From Sphingomonas sp. SORGH_AS_0950 (GTDB lineage Bacteria > Pseudomonadota > Alphaproteobacteria > Sphingomonadales > Sphingomonadaceae): a stretch of DNA of 64,000 bases. The stretch's first letter is position 1. The number at the start of each line of letters is the position of its first letter. The notes beneath the pieces are model-generated. The model was not told where the DNA came from. It saw only the letters and a list, made by a program, of their open reading frames with translations, and searched no databases. Both the position numbers and the translations under genes were made by a program. Below, piece after piece: positions 9,616 through 17,388 of the stretch. The DNA is taken from assembly GCF_030818415.1 (NCBI RefSeq), contig NZ_JAUTAE010000001.1, positions 1,901,001 through 1,965,000 on the forward strand. Reading direction: 5' to 3'.

Positions 9616-9748
9616 GCGCGCGGCCTTCGATGCTGTGGATACTAAGGACGCTACGGCTCTTGAAGGTTTCGGACACGGCTGACAACCCTGTCACGCAGCC
9701 CTTTTGCCGCCCTAGGCAAGTCCGGGCATCAGCCTTATACGTTCATCC

Positions 9749-9934
9749 ATGGAGCATGAGCCGGGCATTTTCGAGCAGCGTGACGAAGCGGCGGAAGCGC
9801 TGTCGCTGGAACGCGCTCGGGCGGATTACGCCGCCGGGCGCTATCATGACCACACCACCGTTTCCGCCTGGCTCCGCACCTGGGGAACCCCGAACCGCAA
9901 ATCGTTTCGCGAATGGCTCAAGTCGTCTGGCTGA
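9749..9934 (+). CDS. Antitoxin of a type II toxin-antitoxin pair
   Basis: A 61-residue acidic N-terminal protein with the pattern RADYAAGRYHDHTTVSAWL RTWG, typical of short antitoxins encoded before ParE/RelE toxins in alphaproteobacteria. The ATG at 9749 is the only reasonable start; no strong ribosome site is visible. The 3' end overlaps the toxin start by 22 bp, which couples their synthesis. It should neutralise the neighbouring toxin and probably represses the common promoter in the 9616-9748 gap. DNA-binding type cannot be assigned firmly from sequence alone. Confidence 0.7.
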   Translation: MEHEPGIFEQRDEAAEALSLERARADYAAGRYHDHTTVSAWLRTWGTPNRKSFREWLKSSG

Positions 9935-10197
9935 ACGAGGCCCTCGACCAGCTCGATCTCATCGTCGCCTATCTGGAAGCCTTTGATCCCGAGGCCGCCG
10001 CTCGAATCGCGCAGCGACTCGTGGATCTCGGCGAAAGCCTGCGAGACTTTCCTCGCCGTGGCCGTCCCGCTGCGGATGGCACCCGCGAGCTGGTGACGGT
10101 TCCTCCTTACATTCTCAGCTATGACGTGAACGGCGACATCGTATCGATCGTCGGCATCCGCCATGGCGCACGCAATCTGGATTCTCGCCCCCAATGA
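9913..10197 (+). CDS. ParE/RelE-superfamily toxin
   Basis: A 94-residue protein with the ParE/RelE pattern: N-terminal helix pair (LNEALDQLDLIVAYLEAFDPEAAARIAQRLVD, described here by its features), then LRDFPRRGRP, a strand with RELVTVPPYILSYDV, and a C-terminal VSIVGIRHGARN. The latter motif (I-x-H-G-A-R) is characteristic of ParE, which poisons DNA gyrase, whereas RelE proteins cleave mRNA; the ParE branch is favoured. Its TGA overlaps the mutS ATG (ATGA), so mismatch repair follows the toxin on the same transcript. Confidence 0.82.
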   Translation: MAQVVWLNEALDQLDLIVAYLEAFDPEAAARIAQRLVDLGESLRDFPRRGRPAADGTRELVTVPPYILSYDVNGDIVSIVGIRHGARNLDSRPQ

Positions 10198-12782
10198 CCA
10201 CCCCCACCCCGATGATGGCCCAGTATCTGACGCTGAAGGCCGAGGCCGAGGATTGCCTGCTCTTCTATCGCATGGGCGATTTTTTCGAGCTGTTCTTCGA
10301 CGATGCGCGGATCGCCTCGGGCGTGCTCGACATCGCGCTGACCTCGCGCGGGGAGCATGGCGGTGAGAAGATTCCGATGTGCGGCGTGCCGGTCCATGCT
10401 GCGACCGCCTATCTGCAACGGCTGATCAAGGCCGGGCACCGCGTCGCCATCGCCGAGCAGACCGAGACGCCCGCCGAGGCCAAGGCGCGCGGCGGGTCCA
10501 AGGCGCTGGTCGCGCGCGGCATCGTGCGCGTCGTCACGGCGGGCACGCTGACCGAGGAAGCGCTGCTCGACGCCAAGTGCGACAATTGGTGCGTCGCGAT
10601 CGGCGAGGCGGGCGGCGCGGTGGCGCTGGCCGCCGCCGACATCTCGACCGGGCGGTTCGTGGTGATCGACGTGAAGGCGGATGCGCTGGGCGCCGAACTC
10701 GCCCGCCTGGCCGCCGCCGAGGTGGTCGCGGCCGAGAATGCGGCCCATGCCGAAGCGGCCAGCACGCTGCGCCCTTCCGCCACGTTCGACAGCGGCCAGG
10801 GCGAGGATCGGCTCAAGCGACTCTACGGCGTCGCCACGCTGGACGGGTTCGGGCAGTTCAGCCGAGCCGGACTGTCGGCAGCGGGCGGTCTGGTCGCCTA
10901 TCTCGACCACACCGCCAAGGGCGCGCTCCCCTTCCTGCGCCCGCCGGTATTGATGCAGGCGGCTGGAGCCATGGCGATCGATGCGGCGACGCGCGAGAGC
11001 CTGGAGCTGACCCAGACCGCGAACGGCCAGCGCAAGGGCTCGTTGCTCGACGCGGTGGACCGGACGGTGACGGGCGCAGGCGCCCGCGCGCTGGCCGGGG
11101 ATATCGGCGCGCCGTTGATGGACCGCGACGCGATCGAGGCCCGGCTCGACCTCGTGCAGCATTTCCATGACGATGCCGCGCTTCGCGAGCGACTGCGCGC
11201 GGCGCTGCGGGCGCTGCCCGATATCGGCCGTGCGATCGGGCGGATCGCGGCGGGGCGCGGCTCTCCCCGCGATCTGGGACAGTTGCGCGACGGGCTCGAC
11301 GGGGCCTGGGCATTGTCTGAACAGTTGAGCGATGGCCCTCCCCTGTTGCGCGAAACGACGCCGCGCCTGCGCGGGCATGGCGAACTGATCGACCTGCTGC
11401 GCCGCGCGCTCGTCCCCTCGCCCCCCATCGAGGCCAGCGAAGGGGGCTATATCGCGGCGGGTTATGACGTCGCGCTCGACGATCTGCGCGATGCGGGTGC
11501 AGGCGGCCGCCGCGCCATCGCCGCGCTGGAGGCGGAGTTCCGCCAGAAGACCGGGATTGCCGCGCTCAAGATCCGGCATAACGGCGTGCTCGGCTATCAT
11601 GTCGAGGTGCCCGCGCGGTCGGCCGATGCGCTGATGAAGCCGGATTCGGGCTTCACCCACCGCCAGACGCTGGCGGGCGTCGTCCGCTTCAACACGCCCG
11701 AGCTGCACGAGGTCGCCAGCAAGGTCGCGCAGGCCGGTGCCCATGCGCTGGCCGCCGAGGCCGCACATCTGGAGGAACTGACCGCCGCCGCGCTCGCCTC
11801 GCGCGAAGCCATCGCCGCGACGGCGGACGCGCTCGCCCGGCTCGACGTGGCGAGCGGTCTGGCCGAACGCGCGGTCGAGGGCGGCTGGGTGCGGCCCGAG
11901 CTGGTCGACCATAGCTGTTTCGAGGTGACGGGCGGCCGCCATCCGGTGGTCGAGGCGGCGGTGGCGCGCTCGGGAGAGCGGTTCGTCGCCAATGACTGTT
12001 CGCTGTCGGAGGCTTCGCGGCTCTGGCTGGTCACGGGCCCGAACATGGGCGGCAAGTCGACCTTCCTGCGCCAGAACGCCCTGATCGCGGTCTTGGCGCA
12101 GGCCGGCTCCTATGTCCCCGCCACCCAGGCGAAGATCGGGCTGGTCGACCGGCTGTTCAGCCGGGTCGGCGCGTCGGACAATCTTGCGCGCGGGCGCTCC
12201 ACCTTCATGGTCGAGATGGTCGAGACCGCCGCCATCCTGGCGCAGGCGACCCCGCGCAGCTTCGTCATCCTGGACGAAGTGGGGCGCGGCACCTCCACCT
12301 ATGACGGCCTGGCCATCGCCTGGGCGGTGGTGGAGGCGATCCACGAGGATAATCGCTGCCGCTGCCTGTTCGCGACCCATTATCATGAACTGACCCGGCT
12401 GGCGGAACGCTGCGAGGCCCTGTCGCTGCACCATGTCCGCGCGCGCGAGTGGAAGGGCGAGCTGGTCCTGCTGCACGAGGTGTCCGAAGGCCCGGCGGAT
12501 CGCTCCTATGGCCTGGCAGTGGCGCGGCTGGCGGGCATGCCGCCGCCGACGGTCGCGCGCGCAAAGGCGGTGCTCGCCAAGCTGGAGGCGGGCCGGGCCA
12601 AGACCGGCGGGCTGGCGGCGGGGCTGGACGACCTGCCCCTCTTCGCCGCCGCCGCGCAGGCGGAGGAGGAAAAGTGCGACGCGATCCGGGCCGAGGTGGA
12701 GAAGCTGGATGTCGACAGCCTGTCGCCGCGCGAGGCGCTGGATGCACTGTACCGGCTGAAGGCCCTGGCGCGGGAGGGGTAA
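10194..12782 (+). CDS. mutS: DNA mismatch repair protein MutS
   Basis: Recognises base mismatches and starts methyl- or nick-directed repair with MutL. The 862 residues match the family. The mismatch-wedge motif GDFFELF places Phe30 and Glu32 as the F-x-E pair. The core and lever domains follow. The ATPase shows a Walker A GPNMGGKST near 614-622, the signature YVPATQAKIG, and a Walker B region VILDEVGRGTSTYDG. The start at 10194 overlaps the toxin stop; MMAQYL a few residues in is the classic MutS beginning. No separate promoter is obvious, so expression may depend on the toxin-antitoxin promoter. Confidence 0.96.
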   Translation: MTTPTPMMAQYLTLKAEAEDCLLFYRMGDFFELFFDDARIASGVLDIALTSRGEHGGEKIPMCGVPVHAATAYLQRLIKAGHRVAIAEQTETPAEAKARGGSKALVARGIVRVVTAGTLTEEALLDAKCDNWCVAIGEAGGAVALAAADISTGRFVVIDVKADALGAELARLAAAEVVAAENAAHAEAASTLRPSATFDSGQGEDRLKRLYGVATLDGFGQFSRAGLSAAGGLVAYLDHTAKGALPFLRPPVLMQAAGAMAIDAATRESLELTQTANGQRKGSLLDAVDRTVTGAGARALAGDIGAPLMDRDAIEARLDLVQHFHDDAALRERLRAALRALPDIGRAIGRIAAGRGSPRDLGQLRDGLDGAWALSEQLSDGPPLLRETTPRLRGHGELIDLLRRALVPSPPIEASEGGYIAAGYDVALDDLRDAGAGGRRAIAALEAEFRQKTGIAALKIRHNGVLGYHVEVPARSADALMKPDSGFTHRQTLAGVVRFNTPELHEVASKVAQAGAHALAAEAAHLEELTAAALASREAIAATADALARLDVASGLAERAVEGGWVRPELVDHSCFEVTGGRHPVVEAAVARSGERFVANDCSLSEASRLWLVTGPNMGGKSTFLRQNALIAVLAQAGSYVPATQAKIGLVDRLFSRVGASDNLARGRSTFMVEMVETAAILAQATPRSFVILDEVGRGTSTYDGLAIAWAVVEAIHEDNRCRCLFATHYHELTRLAERCEALSLHHVRAREWKGELVLLHEVSEGPADRSYGLAVARLAGMPPPTVARAKAVLAKLEAGRAKTGGLAAGLDDLPLFAAAAQAEEEKCDAIRAEVEKLDVDSLSPREALDALYRLKALAREG

Positions 12783-12800
12783 GCCGCTCCCGTCTTCCAC

Positions 12801-12920
12801 CCCGGCGGAGGCCGGGGTCCAGTTGCGGTGCATTTCCGGAGGCGCAAATGGGTCTGCCTCCCCCGCACCGTCTGGCGCACCATCGACTGGGTGGAACCTG
12901 GGCCCCGGCCTCCGCCGGGG
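12801..12920. repeat. 120-bp composite palindromic element, copy A
   Basis: The ends are CCCCGGCGGAGGCCGGGG and a near-inverse, CCCCGGCCTCCGCCGGGG, each itself a palindrome. The 120-bp body is recognisably related, in reverse orientation, to the element at 20758-20878: shared pieces include GGCCCAG..., a GGTGCGCCA-like centre and ...CACCGC[AG]ACTGG[AG] before the end. Non-coding. It lies just after mutS. Confidence 0.75.
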
Positions 12921-12945
12921 TGCGGGAATGGAGGCATTCCCACCC

Positions 12946-13034
12946 CCGTTCAGCCTGAGCGAAGTCGAAGGCCACGCCCCATCGCCCCGCCGCGAGCGTC
13001 GCCCATGCACTTCGACTTCGCTCAGTGCGAACGG
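12946..13034. repeat. Inverted-repeat element, family D copy 1
   Basis: Starts CCGTTCAGCCTGAGCGAAG and ends with the inverse type CTTCGCTCAGTGCGAACGG. Related copies lie at 20636-20729, 27249-27388 and 28515-28602. The arms are conserved and the middle differs between copies. Non-coding. Confidence 0.75.
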
Positions 13035-13123
13035 ACGTTGGGAGGGCAGCCGACCAGCAAGCATCCACCCGCCGCCTACCCCAAGGCCCAGGAAGATTCA
13101 GCTCACCCGAAAATCCGGAAAGT

Positions 13124-13151
13124 GGGGAGCTTCTGTTGCCCGGTGCTCCCC
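13124..13151 (-). terminator. Hairpin 1 after ssrA, possible terminator; loop shared with hairpin 2
   Basis: A perfect 7-bp stem GGGGAGC/GCTCCCC encloses a 14-nt loop, ACCGGGCAACAGAA as read on the minus strand. The following U-tract is weak (ACTTTCC). It may end the ssrA transcript. The loop is identical to that of the hairpin at 13160-13189. Confidence 0.5.
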
Positions 13152-13159
13152 GTACCGCT

Positions 13160-13189
13160 GGAATCCGATTCTGTTGCCCGGTTCGGTCC
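13160..13189 (-). ncRNA. Hairpin 2 after the tmRNA tag, same 14-nt loop on a different stem
   Basis: Stem CCGA/TCGG extended by GGA/TCC across a 2-nt bulge, enclosing the same minus-strand loop ACCGGGCAACAGAA (13169-13182). It may be the 3' part of the tmRNA coding piece or the beginning of a separate small RNA. Confidence 0.45.
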
Positions 13190-13232
13190 AACCGCGCTAT
13201 TTTGGAGTAATCTCAGGCCGTGAGGCCCTCAA

Positions 13233-13268
13233 TTACGCCGCAATCGCGAGTGCTTCGTTATCGTTGGC
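13233..13268 (-). other. tmRNA proteolysis-tag reading frame
   Basis: Eleven codons plus TAA read ANDNEALAIAA on the minus strand. The ending A-I-A-A and the opening A-N-D-N agree with alphaproteobacterial degradation tags recognised by ClpXP and other proteases. This short frame is below usual gene-finding limits. Confidence 0.93.
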
Positions 13269-13476
13269 ACTTGTGTGTATGGGCCGTTGCGGTGGTCCCA
13301 TTCCGAACGAAAACAGCGCTTTTCAACACACGTCGATCCTGGTTCGGCCCCGTCAGAAACGGTGTCCAAGTACACCACCTTTTATGGTGGAGCCGCCGGG
13401 TACTGCCCCCGGGTCCGCTGCGTCTATTACTCGCCGCAGTTTATCGTCATAGCCGGGTGAAACCCGGCACGAAGAG

Positions 13477-13504
13477 ATATAGTTAGCCATGCGCGTTTAC
13501 GCAA
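13477..13504 (-). promoter_or_regulatory. Candidate ssrA promoter
   Basis: On the minus strand TTGCGT (13499-13504) and CTATAT (13477-13482) are 16 bp apart and would start transcription near 13470, just before the acceptor piece. It matches sigma-70-type elements only partly. Confidence 0.4.
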
Positions 13505-13544
13505 ATGCCTTTCGCTCGCCCCATTTTGGGTCCATGGAAGCGCC

Positions 13545-13976
13545 ATGTTGACCCAGCGGTCCCGTTATGCGTTGCGCGCGATGCTGTTCCTTGCGGAAAT
13601 GCCCGTCGAAGGGCCGCCGACCTCGATGACGCGCATCGCGGCCGAGGCGAATGTGCCGCGCAAGTTCCTGGAACTGATCCTCGCCGATCTGAAGGGCGCG
13701 AATCTGCTCGACAGCCAGCGGGGCAAGATGGGCGGATACCGCCTCGCGCGTTCGGCGCATCTGATCTCGCTGGGCGACATCATCCGCACGATTGAGGGGC
13801 CGCTGGCGCTGGTCCCCTGCGTCAGCCGGACCGCCTATCGCCCCTGCAACGACTGCAAGAGCGAGGCGGACTGCGCCATCCGCCATGCGATGATGCGCGT
13901 GCGCGACGAGACGGCGCGGATCCTCGACGGCACCAGCCTGGCGGATGCCACGGCCAGGAAGCTGGCGGCGGCGTAA
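13545..13976 (+). CDS. Rrf2-family transcriptional regulator with four cysteines
   Basis: A 143-residue winged-helix regulator. The N-terminus MLTQRSRYALRAMLFLA and the segment VPRKFLELILADL with GGYRLAR are typical of Rrf2 proteins (IscR, NsrR, RirA). Cys92, Cys101, Cys104 and Cys110 lie in the region that binds an Fe-S cluster in this family; the spacing C-x8-C-x2-C-x5-C differs slightly from IscR (three cysteines with x5 gaps). It therefore probably senses iron, Fe-S status or NO. It is divergent from ssrA, with about 75 bp between them. No suf or isc genes are near, so the regulon is unknown. Confidence 0.9.
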   Translation: MLTQRSRYALRAMLFLAEMPVEGPPTSMTRIAAEANVPRKFLELILADLKGANLLDSQRGKMGGYRLARSAHLISLGDIIRTIEGPLALVPCVSRTAYRPCNDCKSEADCAIRHAMMRVRDETARILDGTSLADATARKLAAA

Positions 13977-13994
13977 GGCCCCCTAACCGCGCCA

Positions 13995-14104
13995 CCCCGG
14001 CGAAGGCCGGGATGAAGTGGCGGCAGCGGGACAAGTTCGCCTCCCACGCAAAGTTGTCACGTCCCACAGCCTTGATGGCAACTGGGCCCCGGCCTTTGCC
14101 GGGG
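13995..14104. repeat. Composite palindromic element, copy B
   Basis: Bounded by CCCCGGCGAAGGCCGGG and CCCCGGCCTTTGCCGGGG. Same terminal palindromes as copies A and C, but the 75-bp body differs. It occupies the whole gap between the Rrf2 gene and mscL. Confidence 0.7.
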
Positions 14105-14129
14105 AACACCAGCCTTCTGATTGGACCGC

Positions 14130-14582
14130 TCAGGAACGCCGCGCGCGCAGTTCGTCGCGGATCTCGCGCAGCAGCGCGATATCGGTCGGCTCGGCCTTGG
14201 GCTCTTCGGCCGCCTTGGCCTTTTCCTTCTCGAAGAGCGTCGTCGCGCGGTTCACCGTGCGGACCAGCAGGAAGATGATGAAGGCGACGATGACGAAATT
14301 GACCGCCTGGGTCACGAACGCGCCGTAACCGAGCAGCGGCACCCCCGCCTTCTTCAGCGCGGCATAATCGGTCAGCGAGCCCGTATAGCTGGCGGGGATC
14401 GGCCCCATGCGCAGGAAATAGCTGGAGAAATCCAGCCCTCCGAAAATCTTGCCGATCACCGGCATCAGCACGTCGTCGGTCAGCGAGGTCACGATCTTGC
14501 TGAACGCCGCCCCGATGATGACCGCCACCGCCAGGTCGAGGACATTGCCCCGCGCGATGAAGGCGCGAAATTCTTTTAGCAT
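14130..14582 (-). CDS. mscL: Large-conductance mechanosensitive channel
   Basis: Homopentameric inner-membrane channel that opens on osmotic downshock. The 150 residues begin MLKEFRAFIARGNVLDLAVAV, the classic MscL N-terminus and pore helix with a Gly/Ala-rich face (AVIIGAAFSKIV). A second membrane helix is at about 79-104 (FVIVAFIIFLLV), and a charged C-terminal helix follows. The ATG at 14582 is chosen because GGAGGGAG lies 5-12 bases before it; a TTG two codons upstream is less likely. Confidence 0.95.
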   Translation of the reverse strand: MLKEFRAFIARGNVLDLAVAVIIGAAFSKIVTSLTDDVLMPVIGKIFGGLDFSSYFLRMGPIPASYTGSLTDYAALKKAGVPLLGYGAFVTQAVNFVIVAFIIFLLVRTVNRATTLFEKEKAKAAEEPKAEPTDIALLREIRDELRARRS

Positions 14583-14690
14583 CGCCAACTCCCTCCGTTC
14601 GATGAGCGTTACGCCTATCGTCGCTTTTCCCCTTCGCCAAGCGGGGTCGGCGTCTTATATGGATCGGACAGTTGACGGAGGAATATTCGA

Positions 14691-15284
14691 ATGCGTCGTC
14701 CCGTTCTTGCCCTGACCCCGGTCGTGATGGCCGTCGCCCTGTCCGGCTGCGGCATGAACAGCGTGCCCACGGCGGAGGAAAATGCGAAGGCGAAATGGGC
14801 CGACGTCCAGGCCGCCTATCAGCGCCGCGCCAACCTGATCCCCAACCTCGAAGCGACGGTGAAGGGCGCCGCCGCGTCCGAAAAGGCGATCCTGACCGAT
14901 GTGGTGAACGCCCGCGCCAAGGCGACTTCGGTCCAGGTCAGCGCCGACGACCTGTCCGACCCCGCCAAGATGCAGCAGTTCGCACAGGCCCAGGGCCAGC
15001 TCAGCGGTTCGCTCGGCCGGTTGCTCGCCAATGTCGAGGCCTATCCGAACCTGAAGAGCCAGGACAATTTCCAGACCTTCATGAGCCAGCTCGAGGGCAC
15101 CGAGAACCGCATCAACATCGCGATCCGCGATTATAACGGCGCGGTGCAGGAATATAACACCCGCATCCGCACCTTCCCCGACGCGATCGGTGCGAAGGTC
15201 TTCTATGGCGCCAAGCCGATCACCCCCTATCAGGCGACGACGCCGGGGGCCGAGAACGCGCCCAAGGTGAATTTCGGCAGCTGA
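14691..15284 (+). CDS. lemA: LemA family lipoprotein
   Basis: A 197-residue protein with a lipobox (LSGC, Cys20), so it is probably a lipid-anchored envelope protein. The body is a helical LemA fold: KWADVQAAYQRRANLIPNL, then helical repeats ending in VQEYNTRIRTFPDAIGAKVFYGAKP, which is the family signature. The biochemical role of LemA proteins is unclear. It begins a four-gene same-strand run with two TPM-domain proteins and a Nudix hydrolase; lemA next to TPM genes is a recurring bacterial arrangement. Confidence 0.92.
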   Translation: MRRPVLALTPVVMAVALSGCGMNSVPTAEENAKAKWADVQAAYQRRANLIPNLEATVKGAAASEKAILTDVVNARAKATSVQVSADDLSDPAKMQQFAQAQGQLSGSLGRLLANVEAYPNLKSQDNFQTFMSQLEGTENRINIAIRDYNGAVQEYNTRIRTFPDAIGAKVFYGAKPITPYQATTPGAENAPKVNFGS

Positions 15285-15294
15285 TCGGGCGCCC

Positions 15295-16191
15295 ATGACC
15301 CGGTTCACCCGGTTGCTTCGCCCGGTCCTCGGGCTCTGGCTGATCCTCTGCGCCGTCCCCGTGATGGCGCAGAGCTTTCCCAAGCTCGACGGCCTGGTCG
15401 TCGATGCGGCGAACAAGATCGACCCCGCCACCAAGGCGCAGCTCGAACAGAAGCTGGAGGCGCTGCAAAAGGATACCGGCCGCCAGCTGGTGGTCGCGAC
15501 CATCCCCGATCTTCAGGGTTATCCGATTGAGGATTATGGCTATCGGCTGGGCCGCGCCTGGGGTGTCGGCCTGAAGGATGCGGATAATGGCGCGATCCTG
15601 TTCGTCGCGCCCAATGAGGGCAAGGGCCAGCGCGGCCCCCGGCTGGAGGTCGGACGCGGGCTGGAGCCGATCCTGACCGACGCCTGGTCGTCCCAGATGA
15701 TCCGCACCCTGATGATCCCGCGCCTGCGTGAATCGAGCGACATATCGGGCGCGCTGAATGCGGGCGCGGACGCGGTGATCGCGCAGCTCCGCGCCTCGCC
15801 CGAGGAAGCCCAGGCCAAGGTGGCCGAGGCGGCGAAGCAGTTCGACCGCCAGCACCGGCGCGGCGGCGGCGATTCCAACGGCTTTCCGATCCTGATCGTC
15901 CTGGTCATCTTCATCGGCGGATTCGTCCTGCTGTCCATCCTGCGCCGCAAGCAGGGCCAGCGTTTCCACGATGACGATGACGATGATCGTGGCGGCGGTG
16001 GCGGGCGGCGCGGTGGAGGCGGCTGGCCGATCATTCTCTGGGGTCCCGGCTGGGGCAGCGGTGGCGGATCGGGCGGCGGCTGGAGTTCAGGCGGCTCCGG
16101 CGGCGGCAGCGACGGATCGTGGTTCGGCGGCGGCTTTACCGGCGGCGGCGGGGGCGATTTCGGCGGCGGCGGCGCTTCGGGGGATTGGTGA
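15295..16191 (+). CDS. TPM-domain membrane protein, YgcG family
   Basis: A 298-residue protein. A signal peptide (about 1-26, ending VMAQS) is followed by a TPM domain at about 28-165 (FPKLDGLVVDAANKID, RQLVVATIPDLQGYPIEDYGYRLGRAWGVG), a membrane helix at about 198-216, and a tail of about 75 residues made largely of Gly, Ser and Trp. The TPM domain would be periplasmic. Family members are linked to membrane-protein turnover or phosphatase-like activity, not settled. The start lies 10 bp after lemA and the next gene begins 1 bp after the stop. Confidence 0.9.
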   Translation: MTRFTRLLRPVLGLWLILCAVPVMAQSFPKLDGLVVDAANKIDPATKAQLEQKLEALQKDTGRQLVVATIPDLQGYPIEDYGYRLGRAWGVGLKDADNGAILFVAPNEGKGQRGPRLEVGRGLEPILTDAWSSQMIRTLMIPRLRESSDISGALNAGADAVIAQLRASPEEAQAKVAEAAKQFDRQHRRGGGDSNGFPILIVLVIFIGGFVLLSILRRKQGQRFHDDDDDDRGGGGGRRGGGGWPIILWGPGWGSGGGSGGGWSSGGSGGGSDGSWFGGGFTGGGGGDFGGGGASGDW

Positions 16192-16192
16192 G

Positions 16193-16858
16193 ATGTTGAG
16201 CGAAGCCGATAGCGATCTGGTCACCGCCGCCGTGGCGCGCGCCGAAGCCGCGACCGATGCCGAGATCGTGACCATCGTCGCCCCCCGATCGGACGACTAT
16301 CGCGACGTGGCGCTATGGTTCGCCGCCGCCGCGATGCTGCTGGTGCCGCTGTTCGCCGCGCTGTTTCCGGGCCTGGGCCTGAAGCTGCTCGCGCTGGTGC
16401 ATGACGGATGGAGCGAAGCGGGCGAGGATCTGGTCCTGGGCGTGCTGATGATCGCGCAGATCCTGGTCTTCGCGGTCGTCGTCGCGGCGCTGGGGCCGGT
16501 GAAGCGCCGGATCGCGCTGGTTCCCAAAAGCATCCGCCATGCCCGCGTCCGGGCGCGTGCCGTCCTGCTCTTCCGCGTCTCGGCCGAGCGGCGGACCGAC
16601 AGCCGCTACGGCGTGCTGCTCTACCTTTCCGAAGACGAGCATATGGCGGAGATCGTCGCCGACTCCGGCCTGACCGGCAAAGTGGGACCGGAAACCTGGG
16701 GCCGCGCCATGGCGGTGATGCTGCCCCATGTCGCGACGGGCCATGTCGGTGAGGGGCTGGGCGCGGCGGTCGAGCGGATCGGGCTTGTGCTCGCCGAGCA
16801 TTTCCCCAAGACGGCGGCCGATACCAACGAACTGCCGGACAGACCCATTTCGCTATGA
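16193..16858 (+). CDS. TPM-domain protein, second copy, with two membrane helices
   Basis: A 221-residue protein, start ATG at 16193 directly after the preceding TGA. The N-terminal segment SEADSDLVTAAVARAEAATDAEIVTIV opens a TPM-type fold. Hydrophobic helices at about 43-66 and 82-102 interrupt it, and the C-terminal half carries the AVLLFRVSAERRTDSRYGVLLYLSEDEH-type TPM motif (described, not complete). The stop overlaps the Nudix ATG. With the larger TPM gene and lemA it forms a paired envelope module. Function unknown. Confidence 0.82.
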   Translation: MLSEADSDLVTAAVARAEAATDAEIVTIVAPRSDDYRDVALWFAAAAMLLVPLFAALFPGLGLKLLALVHDGWSEAGEDLVLGVLMIAQILVFAVVVAALGPVKRRIALVPKSIRHARVRARAVLLFRVSAERRTDSRYGVLLYLSEDEHMAEIVADSGLTGKVGPETWGRAMAVMLPHVATGHVGEGLGAAVERIGLVLAEHFPKTAADTNELPDRPISL

Positions 16859-17388
16859 CCGATCCCCGTATGGACGCCCCCCTCGAAACCATGGCCGAGG
16901 GACGGTTCCTGGCGCTGCGCAAGCGCGGCACATGGGAATATGCCGACCGCCCGCGTGACATCCGCGCCGCCGTCATCCTGGCGATCGACGGCGACCATAT
17001 CCTGCTGGTCGAACAGTTCCGTGTCCCGCTGGGCGCGCCCTGCCTGGAAATGCCCGCCGGGCTGATCGGCGACGAAACCGCGGGCGAGGCCGTGCTGGAC
17101 GGTGCGGCGCGCGAGTTGGAAGAGGAAACCGGCTATCGCCCTTCGCGGATCGAGCCGCTGGGCGAATTCTGCTCCTCGCCCGGCATGACCTCGGAACGCT
17201 TCACCCTGGTCCGCGCGAGCGGCTTGGTGAAGGTCGGCGAAGGCGGCGGCGATTCGGATGAGCAGATTAGCGTGCATCGGGTGAAGCTGTCGGAGGTTCC
17301 GGCCTTCATCGCCGAACGACGTGCGGCGGGCGTGGTGATGGATGCCAAGCTGCTCTTGCTGCTGGGGGGCGGCATCCTGGGCTTTTGA
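16855..17388 (+). CDS. Nudix hydrolase, ADP-ribose pyrophosphatase-like
   Basis: A 177-residue hydrolase of nucleoside-diphosphate-X compounds. The Nudix box runs from GDETAGEA to RELEEETGY, giving the G-x5-E-x7-R-E-x2-E-E-x-G pattern. The ADP-ribose-type features VEQFRVPLGAPCLEMPAGLI before the box and a SPGMTSERF segment after it suggest ADP-ribose or ADP-sugar substrates. The ATG overlaps the previous stop (ATGA); an in-frame ATG at 16870 is an alternative. It is the last gene of the lemA run. Confidence 0.9.
   Translation: MTDPRMDAPLETMAEGRFLALRKRGTWEYADRPRDIRAAVILAIDGDHILLVEQFRVPLGAPCLEMPAGLIGDETAGEAVLDGAARELEEETGYRPSRIEPLGEFCSSPGMTSERFTLVRASGLVKVGEGGGDSDEQISVHRVKLSEVPAFIAERRAAGVVMDAKLLLLLGGGILGF

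Larger units (their letters stand above)
13160..13470 (-). ncRNA. ssrA: tmRNA, circularly permuted two-piece form
   Basis: Rescues stalled ribosomes by acting as tRNA-Ala and then as a short mRNA. On the minus strand the acceptor piece comes first: its T arm runs into GGCGGCTCCACCA, with the CCA end at 13385. A 33-nt spacer (13352-13384) is removed in maturation. The coding piece begins at 13351 with GGGGCCGAACCAGGATCGAC. GGGGCCG pairs over 7 bp with CGGCUCC of the acceptor piece, remaking the acceptor stem. The tag ORF follows. The permuted order is the alphaproteobacterial arrangement. The outer ends (13160 and 13470) are estimates; the inner processing ends and tag are read directly. Confidence 0.93.

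Noticed and set aside
12783..13159. CRISPR-like repeat spacing in the mutS-ssrA gap
   Set aside because: The repeats are palindromic, of unequal length and irregularly spaced; there are no cas genes.
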